Assembly (NCBI GenBank): GCA_965262485.1
Contig: OZ253540.1
Span: 2,232,001 to 2,296,000 of the forward strand
Length of the DNA stretch: 64,000 nucleotides
Direction of reading: 5' to 3'
From: Bin87 sp965262485
Lineage (GTDB): Bacteria > Chloroflexota > Dehalococcoidia > Lucifugimonadales > UBA3495
In this document: positions 1 through 7,580 of the stretch, one piece after another
How positions within the stretch are numbered: position 1 is the stretch's first letter
How the letters are laid out: each line of letters opens with the position of its first letter
Made by a program: the position numbers and the translations under genes
Notes under the pieces: generated by a model
Told to the model about the DNA's origin: nothing
The model's input: the letters and a program-made list of their open reading frames with translations, nothing else
Database searches by the model: none

Positions 1-525
1 TGGGCCATCTCGCAGCGGCAGGACTACGGTGGCAGTACCCGGCATACTTTCAACGCCGTCATGTGTTTTCATGCCGATTTCCAGCTCTACGAATCCCATC
101 TGGTTACTTTCGTACTTGCTGGTCACGCGGCCCCACATGATTAGAATATCGCCAGGCACCAACATGGCCCGATGTTCAAACCGGGCTTTCCACGGCCAAC
201 CGTTGGGCAGCGTCCAGTCTTTGAGGAACTGGGGAACCACGCTTTGTTTCCATGATCCATGTACCAGGATGCTGGGGTTGCGGTCATGGTTCAGACCGAA
301 GTCCAGATCGTAGTGGATCCGATGGAAGTTTTCGATGGCTGCGCTCCATCGAAACAGGTGGGTGGGCGTCGGCTTGTAAACGTATTTTGGGAGTTCATCC
401 CCCTCGTTGACGTCTTCGTAATAGATTTGGCGCCTATCGCGAAGGCCATCGGCATCCGGGCGCTCGTTGCGCCGCCAGATGTCCTCGGGTTCCATGTTGA
501 GTAACTCTTCCAATGGGGTACTCAT
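1..525 (-). CDS. MaoC-like hotdog-fold hydratase/dehydratase, C-terminal-type subunit (3' end outside window)
   Basis: The reading frame starts at the ATG at 525 (a GGAGA Shine-Dalgarno lies just upstream) and is open to base 1, so at least 175 residues are present and the end is missing. The stretch ENFHRIHYD followed by RNPSILVHGSW resembles the substrate-binding and active-site segment of the MaoC/(R)-specific enoyl-CoA hydratase family. The gene lies 70 bp downstream of a protein with the complementary N-terminal-type MaoC domain, and such pairs form heteromeric acyl-CoA hydratases. The substrate cannot be told from sequence. Family confidence is good, exact reaction unknown. Confidence 0.8.
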   Translation of the reverse strand, partial: MSTPLEELLNMEPEDIWRRNERPDADGLRDRRQIYYEDVNEGDELPKYVYKPTPTHLFRWSAAIENFHRIHYDLDFGLNHDRNPSILVHGSWKQSVVPQFLKDWTLPNGWPWKARFEHRAMLVPGDILIMWGRVTSKYESNQMGFVELEIGMKTHDGVESMPGTATVVLPLRDGP

Positions 526-595
526 ACTGATATCTCCAGTGGGCCACGGAGCCGTTCAGGTCGTAACGGATTGCTGTGGCCGGCGGTGGCGCCGG

Positions 596-1153
596 TTAGC
601 GGCGTATCGTGGAAGCTCGGGTAATGCAGAGGCTCACGTCATCCTGATTCCAGTAACGCGTCTCCCTGGTAATGATGAGAAACGGAGTGCCGTCTCGGCC
701 CAACCGCTCCCGTATATCGGAATACCGGTTCTGGAAAAAGATTTTGTCCCCAATGCTGGGGTAGGCAAAAACCTCGATTTCATTGCCGGCGTTCAGGACG
801 CGCACCAGGTTCGTAGGCACCGGCGGCAACTCGCCCGGCCTGGCTACTGAACCGATGCCGTCCGATTCAGGGTTTTCTTCGAAAGCCGCCGTGATGGGGT
901 CGCCCTGGTCCGGACGGATCCGGCTCGCCATGTAACTGACCATGATCGGCGGCGCAATCAGCTCGCCGAAACGGGTGGACTTCGCAAAATCATCGTCCCA
1001 ATAACGTGGGTCGGGATCCATGAGCGCCTGCGTAAATCGCCGCATGTACTCGCCGTCCATCACGCCCCAGGACTCTACGATGTCGCCGCTCACGCCGACC
1101 ATTGCCTGCACTTCGGGCGTTAGCGCTGGCGGGGGGGATTGCTGTTGGGTCAT
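596..1153 (-). CDS. FAS1-like / MaoC N-terminal-type dehydratase domain protein
   Basis: This 185-residue protein carries a hotdog-fold domain with the pattern FTQALMDPDPRYWDDDFA and then FGELIAPPIMVSYMAS, typical of the MaoC N-terminal dehydratase family, which binds acyl-CoA and packs against a catalytic MaoC partner. The ATG at 1153 is preceded by CCGGAG at a normal distance; a TTG three codons upstream is less likely. It is followed by the partner hydratase gene, so the two probably form one (de)hydratase acting on an acyl-CoA in a catabolic route. Substrate unknown. Confidence 0.8.
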   Translation of the reverse strand: MTQQQSPPPALTPEVQAMVGVSGDIVESWGVMDGEYMRRFTQALMDPDPRYWDDDFAKSTRFGELIAPPIMVSYMASRIRPDQGDPITAAFEENPESDGIGSVARPGELPPVPTNLVRVLNAGNEIEVFAYPSIGDKIFFQNRYSDIRERLGRDGTPFLIITRETRYWNQDDVSLCITRASTIRR

Positions 1154-1261
1154 GTGCCGCAAACTCCGGGTTTAGTAATCTGTTTGTCGATGACAGCCAA
1201 AGACTGCAGTTGCCAAGCCTAGCGCAGCCGGTCGGGTTCGTCAATCTCCGACCATGCCGGT

Positions 1262-2191
1262 TTAACCGCCGTAAGCATGGCGCAAAACGGCATCCAACTC
1301 GTCCAGGGAATAACCGTATTCCTGCGTGCCGGGTTTCTGAATCGCAAAGTGAGCACAAGCCGATCCAATCTGGGCGCAGCGTTTCAGGCTGTCGTTCTGT
1401 ATCAGACCCTTTATCAATCCGCCTCTGAACGCGTCACCGGCGCCGGTTGGATCAACCACACTTTCAGTTTTCACGCCGGGAACGGTCAGAGACCCATCCG
1501 GAGTCACAATGCGGACTCCTTGTTCACCCAGCGTAATCACCAGGGCTTCAGTCAGGCCCAACAGGCCGGATTCGTCGATTCCGGTTTTTTCTTCGATCAT
1601 TGCCATTTCGTAGTCGTTGGCGATCAACAGGTTGCTGTTGCCGATGCCAGCCACCAGTCCGTCGGCGTCCCACGCTGGCAGAGATTGCCCGGGATCGAAA
1701 ATCGTGTAGATTCCTGACCGAGTTCCCTGCTCGGCAAAATCTGCCATGTCGGTCAGATTACCGGGCGCAACGATGTTGATGGTTTCGGCGGCATCCACTT
1801 TCCCGAAATCGAAACCGGCCGGATATTTCATCGCACCGGGATTGAAGCCGGTGATTTGATTGTCGGACAGGTCGGTGGTTATGAAGGCCGAAGCCGTTGC
1901 CTCCTCATCAATTATCCGGATGTCTTCGGTAGAAATCCCATTGGTATGCATCCAGTCGAAATAATCCCGGTAGTCGTGACCGATGGCGGCGATCAGCCGG
2001 GGTCGTTGGCCCAGCATGGCCAGGGAATAGGCAATGTTGCCGGCTGTCCCGCCGAAGTAGGCGTGAAATCCGTCCACCGTGAAACTCACGTTGATTTGGT
2101 GCACTCGTTCGGGAACTATGTGGTCGCCGAACCGGCCGTTGTAGGTCATTATCCGGTCGATGGCTAATGACCCGGATACTAAAATGTCCAT
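1262..2191 (-). CDS. PfkB-family carbohydrate/nucleoside kinase
   Basis: A 309-residue cytosolic sugar or nucleoside kinase of the ribokinase (PfkB) superfamily. The N-terminal strand has GSLAIDR, the glycine-rich substrate segment reads FGGTAGNIAYSLAMLG, and the C-terminal signature VVDPTGAGDAFRGGL contains the catalytic Asp and the anion-hole glycines. The length fits ribokinase or adenosine-kinase-like members. It lies in the same direction as the aldolase and DUF192 genes upstream and the MaoC pair downstream. The phosphorylated substrate is not determined; adenosine kinase-like is one option. Confidence 0.88.
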   Translation of the reverse strand: MDILVSGSLAIDRIMTYNGRFGDHIVPERVHQINVSFTVDGFHAYFGGTAGNIAYSLAMLGQRPRLIAAIGHDYRDYFDWMHTNGISTEDIRIIDEEATASAFITTDLSDNQITGFNPGAMKYPAGFDFGKVDAAETINIVAPGNLTDMADFAEQGTRSGIYTIFDPGQSLPAWDADGLVAGIGNSNLLIANDYEMAMIEEKTGIDESGLLGLTEALVITLGEQGVRIVTPDGSLTVPGVKTESVVDPTGAGDAFRGGLIKGLIQNDSLKRCAQIGSACAHFAIQKPGTQEYGYSLDELDAVLRHAYGG

Positions 2192-2269
2192 TTGATACTG
2201 TCCTTTTGGAAATAGTTGCAGTGGGGTCGGACGTGGATTGGCAATCGCAGGCAGTTCGTTGCGCGGCGC

Positions 2270-2968
2270 CTAGCAGCCCCAGACCCCCGCGATGTCACCA
2301 ACAAACCGTGCTTTGTCATCTGTGGTTATTCCGTGCGACGCCGCCTGGCCGGCGTTTATCTCCAATACGAACCTGACCGGACCATCCGACGGATACTTGG
2401 GCAACTGATCCCGGGGGGTGCTTCCCGGCGGATTTGGTACGTTGGCGGTTACTCCGGTCACTACGCAATCGGAGCGTATCCATACCATGTCCAGGGGAAA
2501 GTGCATATCGGGCATCCAGAACGTTCTCGGCCCATCGGAATCATATACGAAGAGCATCCCAGTATAAGGTTCGAGAGTCGCCCTACCGGACAGACCCTGA
2601 GATCGCTCGGCCCCGGTAACCGCCAGATCGACCCTGAAGGCCGCTGCGCCAATTTGCACCACCGGTCCCGTCGGTGTTGGGGGCAGCGCAGTAGGGATTG
2701 GGGTTGATGCAACGGTCGGCGCCGGGGCCGATACCGTTTGGGTTGGCATCTGGTGGCGCGTTGGCTTCTGAGTTGGAAGCTGCGTTGGCGTCGTGGGCGA
2801 CGCCGTAGCTTCCGGCGCGGTAGCCGTCGGCGGCGCGGTTGCAATTGTAGTGGCGGTTAGGTCTGCCAATGCCGTCGGAGCGGTCGGAGCGGTTGGCGGC
2901 GTTGCGGAGGTACACGATATTAAGACCATCAGAAAACCGGCCAGCGCCGCAATAGCCGTTCGCGACAC
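2270..2968 (-). CDS. DUF192-domain lipoprotein with long Thr/Pro linker
   Basis: The C-terminal half (about 120 residues) is a DUF192 domain, with GMLFVYDSDGPRTFWMPD and then FPLDMVWI as its hallmark. The preferred start is the GTG at 2968: it gives MSRTAIAALAGF, a hydrophobic stretch and the lipobox LISC (Cys at residue 19), so the product should be a lipid-anchored exported protein. Between lipobox and domain lie roughly 90 residues rich in Thr, Pro and Ala, a low-complexity spacer. A TTG at 3046 would add 26 residues, overlap the upstream aldolase gene and bury the signal peptide. DUF192 function is not established. Confidence 0.8.
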   Translation of the reverse strand: MSRTAIAALAGFLMVLISCTSATPPTAPTAPTALADLTATTIATAPPTATAPEATASPTTPTQLPTQKPTRHQMPTQTVSAPAPTVASTPIPTALPPTPTGPVVQIGAAAFRVDLAVTGAERSQGLSGRATLEPYTGMLFVYDSDGPRTFWMPDMHFPLDMVWIRSDCVVTGVTANVPNPPGSTPRDQLPKYPSDGPVRFVLEINAGQAASHGITTDDKARFVGDIAGVWGC

Positions 2969-3014
2969 CGAAATTACGAACCAAACCTGGAGGCGCCGGT
3001 TGCTGACGGTTCGG

Positions 3015-3803
3015 TTAATCACCCAACTCGGCCCGGATGCTGGCAATGCGTTCCCGGAGCGAGCGGAGCAGCAAAGCTGGCGGCGGAGGCGCTACGTGGG
3101 TATAACCAACGCCCATGTCCTGTAATTCCCGCGCGGTCAACGGGTAGGCCGGGTGGTTCATGGGGATGGACAGTTTGGCACCACCCGCTGCTTTTACTTC
3201 ATTGGCCAGTTCTTCCAGCCGGGCCCGAATGACCGGGCTCTGCGGATCGCGGATGCCCATGTATTCGGAGAAGTCAGTCGGCCCGATGGCGACGATGTCG
3301 ATACCCGGCAGTTTGGCGATTTCGCCAATCTCGCTGATGCCTTTTTCGTCCTCGGTCATCACCGAAAGCACGATGTTGTCATTGGATGAGCTGGTGTGCT
3401 CTTCCCAGGAGATGGTTCCGAAACGTGCCGCTCGCGTGCCGCCCGCGCCGCCTCTGGCGCCCATCGGGGCGTACCGTACTGCGTTCACCGCCTGTTTCGC
3501 CCCTTCAAGGCCATCGATGTGCGGGATGATGATTCCGTTGGCTCCCGCATCCAACAGGCGTAGGATGAGATGCTCGTCGTTGCCGGGGACGCGAATCATG
3601 GAAGTTACGCCGACCACGTCCGCCGCTCGAATCATCTCCGATACCAGGGTCAAATCAAACGTGGTGTGCTCCATGTCAATGAACGCGGCATCGTATCCGG
3701 CCAGGCCGATGATCTCGATGATCTGCGGATCGGCGAACGTGACGTAGGTGCCCAACGCCAGCCGATTTTCACGGAGAGCCTGCTTCACTTTGTTTTCTTG
3801 CAT
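3015..3803 (-). CDS. HpcH/HpaI-type class II aldolase (2-oxo acid aldolase family)
   Basis: A 262-residue TIM-barrel aldolase of the HpcH/HpaI (2,4-dihydroxyhept-2-ene-dioate / citrate lyase beta) family, which makes or cleaves 2-oxo acids using a divalent metal. Visible are GLAGYDAAFIDMEH (metal/substrate segment), GANGIIIPHIDG and the DIVAIGPTDFSEYMG segment. The start is the ATG at 3803 with AAAGGAG ten bases upstream; the open frame extends further upstream without support. A second homologue lies at 31096-31875. Proline-rich APPPPALLL near the C terminus is unusual but harmless looking. Confidence 0.87.
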   Translation of the reverse strand: MQENKVKQALRENRLALGTYVTFADPQIIEIIGLAGYDAAFIDMEHTTFDLTLVSEMIRAADVVGVTSMIRVPGNDEHLILRLLDAGANGIIIPHIDGLEGAKQAVNAVRYAPMGARGGAGGTRAARFGTISWEEHTSSSNDNIVLSVMTEDEKGISEIGEIAKLPGIDIVAIGPTDFSEYMGIRDPQSPVIRARLEELANEVKAAGGAKLSIPMNHPAYPLTARELQDMGVGYTHVAPPPPALLLRSLRERIASIRAELGD

Positions 3804-3928
3804 CAGTCCGTTGGCTCCTTTTACCCGTTCTGGGGTCGTTGAACGTCGGCGACGCTCGCCGGCCGCAACAACCGCCCGCAATGATAGCAGATACGTCACC
3901 GATGTCTGAACTGGGTGGACGCGACCGG

Positions 3929-4103
3929 CAGGGCAAACGCATTCTAACTTTAGGGGACCTCATATACCGTCATTCCCGCGAAAGCGGGAATCCAGGTCGT
4001 TTGGTTGTATGTCAACTGTCTGGAAGCGAGCTGTATGGATTCCCGCTTTCGCGGGAATGACGGACGCCTGCAAAGCCGATTAAATTAGAATGCGTTTGCC
4101 CTG
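3929..4103. mobile_element. MITE-like element, family E (19 bp perfect TIRs, 10 bp target duplication)
   Basis: Both ends carry CAGGGCAAACGCATTCTAA in inverted orientation (3929-3947 and 4085-4103), 19 of 19 matching. The element is flanked by identical direct repeats ACGCGACCGG at 3919-3928 and 4104-4113, the footprint of a transposition event. It is 175 bp and codes for nothing. Inside are two inverted copies of the dRS3-like palindrome (3972-3991 and 4039-4058). CAGGG ends and 8-10 bp duplications are, from memory, typical of the ISAs1 family, so an ISAs1-type transposase may mobilise it; that link is inference. Confidence 0.9.
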
Positions 4104-4218
4104 ACGCGACCGGTGGCCTCTATGAGATTGTTCATGGGATGGTGAGCGTGAGGATGCAATTTCCGTGTATCGGATTTGCATCCTCACGCGTACCCACTTT
4201 GTCAAACCAATCCAGCCG

Positions 4219-4336
4219 GTGTAACTGTTCACGTTTGAGGGGACGGAGTTGGCTTGCAAAGCAAATTCCTTGCTTGGCTGCTTCTCTGTGAGAGGCCGAA
4301 TAGTCCGCAGATCACCGCAAGTCTGAACAGTTACAC
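4219..4336. repeat. Short element bounded by 13 bp perfect inverted repeats
   Basis: GTGTAACTGTTCA at 4219-4231 is matched by its reverse complement at 4324-4336. The 118 bp unit has no coding capacity and no clear flanking duplication, and does not resemble the other repeat families here. It may be a small MITE or a structured RNA; only the inverted ends are certain. Confidence 0.5.
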
Positions 4337-4458
4337 GAATTGCGCCAGATTGACACTGTGGCGAATCAACTGTTAGGATTTTTAGCGCGAAACAAATGCC
4401 TTGCTGGGTTTGCGGTATCGCCGCTTTCGACCAGCCAACTGCCGGAGTTGTAAATATC

Positions 4459-4674
4459 GTGACAGAACAGATTGAAAGCAACACCACCAGGAAAGGAACT
4501 TCCCGGCGGCGGTTTTTGGGGATGATATCGCTTGGTGTTGGAGGCGCGGCGGTATTGGCGGGGGTTTTGCCTTTCGCGCGGCGTACCACCCGGAGCGAGG
4601 CGGCGTCGGAGTTTCCCGGACCGGGTTCGATATTCCATCCGGCGCAGGACCCGAGGACTGATCCACGCCGCTAA
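4459..4674 (+). CDS. Small twin-arginine (Tat) signal protein
   Basis: The GTG at 4459 has GGAG about nine bases upstream and gives a 71-residue protein. Its N terminus contains SRRRFLGMISLGVGGAAVLAG, a standard Tat signal (twin arginine, then a hydrophobic stretch), followed by only about 35 residues ending in a Pro/Arg/Asp-rich tail. Tiny Tat proteins of this kind sometimes accompany exported iron-sulphur or molybdenum enzymes, and some are annotated in formate dehydrogenase regions, but no such operon is adjacent. It is the only plus-strand gene in the first 26 kb. Function unknown; it may also be the broken front end of a longer gene. Confidence 0.6.
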   Translation: MTEQIESNTTRKGTSRRRFLGMISLGVGGAAVLAGVLPFARRTTRSEAASEFPGPGSIFHPAQDPRTDPRR

Positions 4675-4712
4675 CGGCGCCGCCTATCGAATCGACTCGC
4701 GCAACGAATCTG

Positions 4713-6470
4713 CTACCGGCGCCGAAATTCGCGTTCCAGTTGGTATTCGGTGAAACGCACCACGGTGGGGCGGCCATGGGGGCAGCTGTGGGGATCGGGC
4801 GTAACCTCGAGTTGTTCCAGTAACGCCGACATTTCGTCTATCGTCAGGTTCATCCCGGCCCGCACCGACCCGTGGCACGCAATCGTTGCCGCCAGCGCAT
4901 CTTCCCGTTCCATAATGACCTGTTCCAGGGCGATGGCATCGAGCAACTCCAGCAGGATTTGAACGGGGTCGGTAACTCCTTTGCCACCGTCTGCCAGGGA
5001 TGCCGGAACCGCCCGCAATAACCAGGTGTTGTTGCCGAACGCTTCAATGCCAAACCCGTATGATTCCAACAACTCCGCGTATTCCTCCATAGTCGCAGCC
5101 TGAGCAATCGATAAATCGCAGGGCGTGGGCGACAGCAGGGGTTGCGATATTCGCTGCTGGTTGCTTGCCTGTTGGCGCAGCCGGTCGTAAACGACTCTTT
5201 CGTGAGCGGCGTGTTGGTCGACCAGATACATGCCCTCGGGTCCCTCCGCCACGATGTAGGTTTGCCTGATCTGACCCACCACCCTCAGCGACGCCAGCAC
5301 TTCGCGCAAAGATCCTGCCGAAGACACCAATTGAGTCGTTGGCAATGGCGCCGGGCCGGATGAGGCCCGCGGGCCGGCGGGAGAGCGCGATGCTCCCGGA
5401 GCCAGGAGTGGTTGAGCAGGAGCGGAATCTGCGGGAGCATCGGTGTGGGCCGGCGTCGCGACGGAGGCCACCTGCCGAACCGGAGCGTGGGCCAGCAAAG
5501 CGTCCCTGACGGCGTGATGCACCGCAGAGAACAGTCGGTCCGCGTTTCGGAATCTAACCTCCCGCTTGGCAGGGTGAGAATTAACGTCCACCGCGTGGGC
5601 CGGGATCACTACGTCGATCACGGCAACGGGATACCGGCGGTCCGGCAGCATCCCCTGATACGCCTGTGTGATGGCATAGGCGATGGACCCGTCAAACACC
5701 CAACGGTGATTAACCAGCAAAGTCATGTACGACCGGTTGCCGCGACTGATTTGCGGTGTGCTTACGAATCCGTCAATGGAAATGTCGCCGTCCCTGTGCA
5801 ACACGGGCAGCATTTGCGAAGCAATGTCCGGGCCGTAAACGGACAATACCGCATCCCGTGCGCGGCCGCTCCCCGGTGTATCCAGGATGGTTCGACCATC
5901 GGCGGTGAGGGTGAACTTGACGCCCGGACTCGCCAACGCGTAACGGCTGACAACTTCCTGTATGCGCGCCGTTTCCGCAGCGGCGGATCGCAAAAACTTC
6001 CGGCGGGCGGGCAGGTTGCCGAACAATTCCTGCGCCTGCACGGTGGTGCCCGGAGCGCATCCCACCTCATCGAGGCCGGCCGGTTCGCCGTATCTCAACT
6101 GGATTCGGACACCTGAATCCGCTCCAATGGCTCGTGTCGTCAGGGTCGCGCGGGAAACGGCGGCGATGCTGGGCAACGCCTCGCCACGAAATCCCAGGGT
6201 TGATACAGACTGCAACTCGTCAACGGTGGTGAGTTTGCTCGTTGCATGGCGAAGAAATGCCAGTGAAACTTCGTCGGCTGGGATGCCGCAACCATCGTCC
6301 GAAACGCGGATCTCCGCAACCCCGCCCTCTCGAATCACCGTCTCGATTCTGGTGGCCCCGGCATCCAGGGAATTCTCCACCAACTCTTTGACTACGGAGG
6401 CCGGACGCTCGATAACCTCGCCGGCGGCGATCTTGGAGGCTACGTCGGTGGGAAGCTGTCTGATTGGCAT
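4713..6470 (-). CDS. mutL: DNA mismatch repair protein MutL
   Basis: A 585-residue MutL. The start is the ATG giving MPIRQLPTDVASKIAAGEV, the invariant beginning of the GHKL ATPase domain; the open frame runs 86 codons further upstream without homology. ATPase motifs are VVKELVENSLDAGA (catalytic Glu, Mg-binding Asn), DDGCGI and GFRGEAL. The C-terminal domain carries endonuclease-type metal motifs DQHAAHE, ACHGSVRAG and CPHGRP, so this is the nicking type of MutL. The fourth acidic residue after DQHAAHE is Asp rather than the usual Glu. It lies on the same strand as mutS, with two small genes between. Confidence 0.96.
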   Translation of the reverse strand: MPIRQLPTDVASKIAAGEVIERPASVVKELVENSLDAGATRIETVIREGGVAEIRVSDDGCGIPADEVSLAFLRHATSKLTTVDELQSVSTLGFRGEALPSIAAVSRATLTTRAIGADSGVRIQLRYGEPAGLDEVGCAPGTTVQAQELFGNLPARRKFLRSAAAETARIQEVVSRYALASPGVKFTLTADGRTILDTPGSGRARDAVLSVYGPDIASQMLPVLHRDGDISIDGFVSTPQISRGNRSYMTLLVNHRWVFDGSIAYAITQAYQGMLPDRRYPVAVIDVVIPAHAVDVNSHPAKREVRFRNADRLFSAVHHAVRDALLAHAPVRQVASVATPAHTDAPADSAPAQPLLAPGASRSPAGPRASSGPAPLPTTQLVSSAGSLREVLASLRVVGQIRQTYIVAEGPEGMYLVDQHAAHERVVYDRLRQQASNQQRISQPLLSPTPCDLSIAQAATMEEYAELLESYGFGIEAFGNNTWLLRAVPASLADGGKGVTDPVQILLELLDAIALEQVIMEREDALAATIACHGSVRAGMNLTIDEMSALLEQLEVTPDPHSCPHGRPTVVRFTEYQLEREFRRR

Positions 6471-6540
6471 CTGCGTTGACTCGTCAGCCAGGGGCGCCCG
6501 GTATGTTGGCAGCCGCCGGGACCGGCGGCCCGTGGCGGAG

Positions 6541-6978
6541 TTAGAACAGGGGTAATTTGGTTCCCTTGGCGCGATATTGGCGGTCTTCCGACGCGCCGGT
6601 TTCGATGAAATCGCAAATGATGCGATAAATCCGGTCCATTTCGTGGTCGATGCTGCGCGAGAAGAAGTATGGCGGCACCCACACTCCTCCGAATGCGGCC
6701 ACCACCTCCGGATAGTCGTCGATGACAAACTCGGGTTCCACCGGGATTTTCAACTCCACCAGGCGTTCGTGAAAATGGTGCGTGGGTTTCTCATAAACTC
6801 CGCTCACGAATCGTTCGAGCTCGTGTTTCTCAATGACTTCCCAGCGCTCGCCCATGCCCGACCAGATGTAGATTTCATGGCCGTCGTCCAGGATTTTCTG
6901 GAATGTTTCGGTGGTTCCAGGTCGAAGCGTGTCGTCCAGTCCCAAGATTGTATAGTCGACGTCAAAGAAAATTCTCAT
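6541..6978 (-). CDS. Small HAD-superfamily hydrolase-like protein
   Basis: A 145-residue protein opening with MRIFFDVDYTILGLDDTL, the HAD motif I (DxDxT: Asp6, Asp8, Thr10). IWSGMG fits motif II, and EFVIDDYPE near residue 85 fits the motif IV acidic pair. It lacks a cap domain. It sits between the ArsC-like selenoprotein gene (52 bp gap) and mutL (70 bp gap) on the same strand, so the four genes may be co-transcribed. Substrate unknown; a phosphatase on a small metabolite or nucleotide is likely. Confidence 0.75.
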   Translation of the reverse strand: MRIFFDVDYTILGLDDTLRPGTTETFQKILDDGHEIYIWSGMGERWEVIEKHELERFVSGVYEKPTHHFHERLVELKIPVEPEFVIDDYPEVVAAFGGVWVPPYFFSRSIDHEMDRIYRIICDFIETGASEDRQYRAKGTKLPLF

Positions 6979-7030
6979 GTCCTGTTACATGTCCTTAGGC
7001 AGAGTATGCGAATGCGATCACGGGCTGTCG

Positions 7031-7393
7031 CTAGATAGCCAGCGCTTCGGTGATCGCCTTGATGTTGGCGCCGACCAGCAACTGGTCTCCCACTTTCACG
7101 ATGGGACGACGCACCAGGCGGGGTTCCTCCAGCATCAACTCAAGCTTGCGGTCGTCTGATAGATCATTCGCATTGAGGCCCATCTTTTTTAAGGACGGGC
7201 TGCGAGTCGCAAACATTGCGGCGATACCCGATTCACCGATTTCTTCCGACAGGGTCAACAATTCTTCGCGGCTGAATGTTTCCTTGAAATAATCGCGTTC
7301 CTGTATTTCAAACCCGGCCTGTACGAGCAACTCCCGCACCTTGCGGCAGCTGCTTCAACGCGGCCACCAGTACAATGTTGCTGTTCCGCTCAT
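7031..7393 (-). CDS. ArsC/Spx-like thioredoxin-fold protein with predicted selenocysteine (U13)
   Basis: Read from the ATG at 7393 (GGAGG six bases upstream) the frame gives MSGTATLYWWPR, then an in-frame TGA at 7355-7357, then SSCRKVRELLVQAG and a complete ArsC-type domain ending at 7031 (120 residues in all). The TGA falls on the position of the catalytic Cys of the ArsC/Spx family (NPRCSxxR), giving U-S-S-C. An 11-pair hairpin follows directly. A TGA-as-stop reading would leave a truncated protein starting at the GTG at 7339, without its active site. The ArsC family includes arsenate reductases and thiol regulators; RRPIVKVGDQLLVG near the C terminus is family-like. Function beyond a thiol/selenol oxidoreductase is open. 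Confidence 0.85.
7326..7354 (-). promoter_or_regulatory. Candidate bacterial SECIS hairpin of the ArsC-like gene
   Basis: Starting at the base after the TGA, AGCAGCU pairs with AGUUGCU (one G-U), then a G-G mismatch, then CCGC pairs with GCGG, closing a five-base loop AAGGU (7338-7342). Eleven of twelve positions pair, and the loop carries GGU as in the classical fdhF element of E. coli. The hairpin lies inside the coding sequence, as bacterial SECIS elements do. Confidence 0.7.
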
Positions 7394-7580
7394 GTTGATC
7401 CTCCGTTGGCCTCGTTGCCATTGATGTGATTAGTCGGATTACCGATTATTGTATACCCGACTATCCCCGAATATAAGCACCGCCATTTGGATATTTTTGC
7501 CATTGTTCGCTGCGGGGGCGTTTCCCCGTACCAAGTGGACGCGATTGGATAGCGCTCTTGAATTCACGGGCCACAAGTAC

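Larger units (their letters stand above)
3804..4458. other. Repeat-filled intergenic region
   Basis: This 655 bp gap between divergent genes holds no convincing gene. It contains a complete inverted-repeat element with target duplication (3929-4103), a second element with 13 bp perfect inverted ends (4219-4336), and between them a lone left end of the family found at 30251 and elsewhere (about 4183-4210). The lone end is preceded by an imperfect hairpin at 4144-4186. Successive insertions into one site are the simplest reading. Confidence 0.7.

Noticed and set aside
3929..4103. Possible CRISPR array from repeated ATTCCCGC palindromes
   Set aside because: Copies are inverted, unevenly spaced and sit in transposon-like units; no regular spacers or cas genes.
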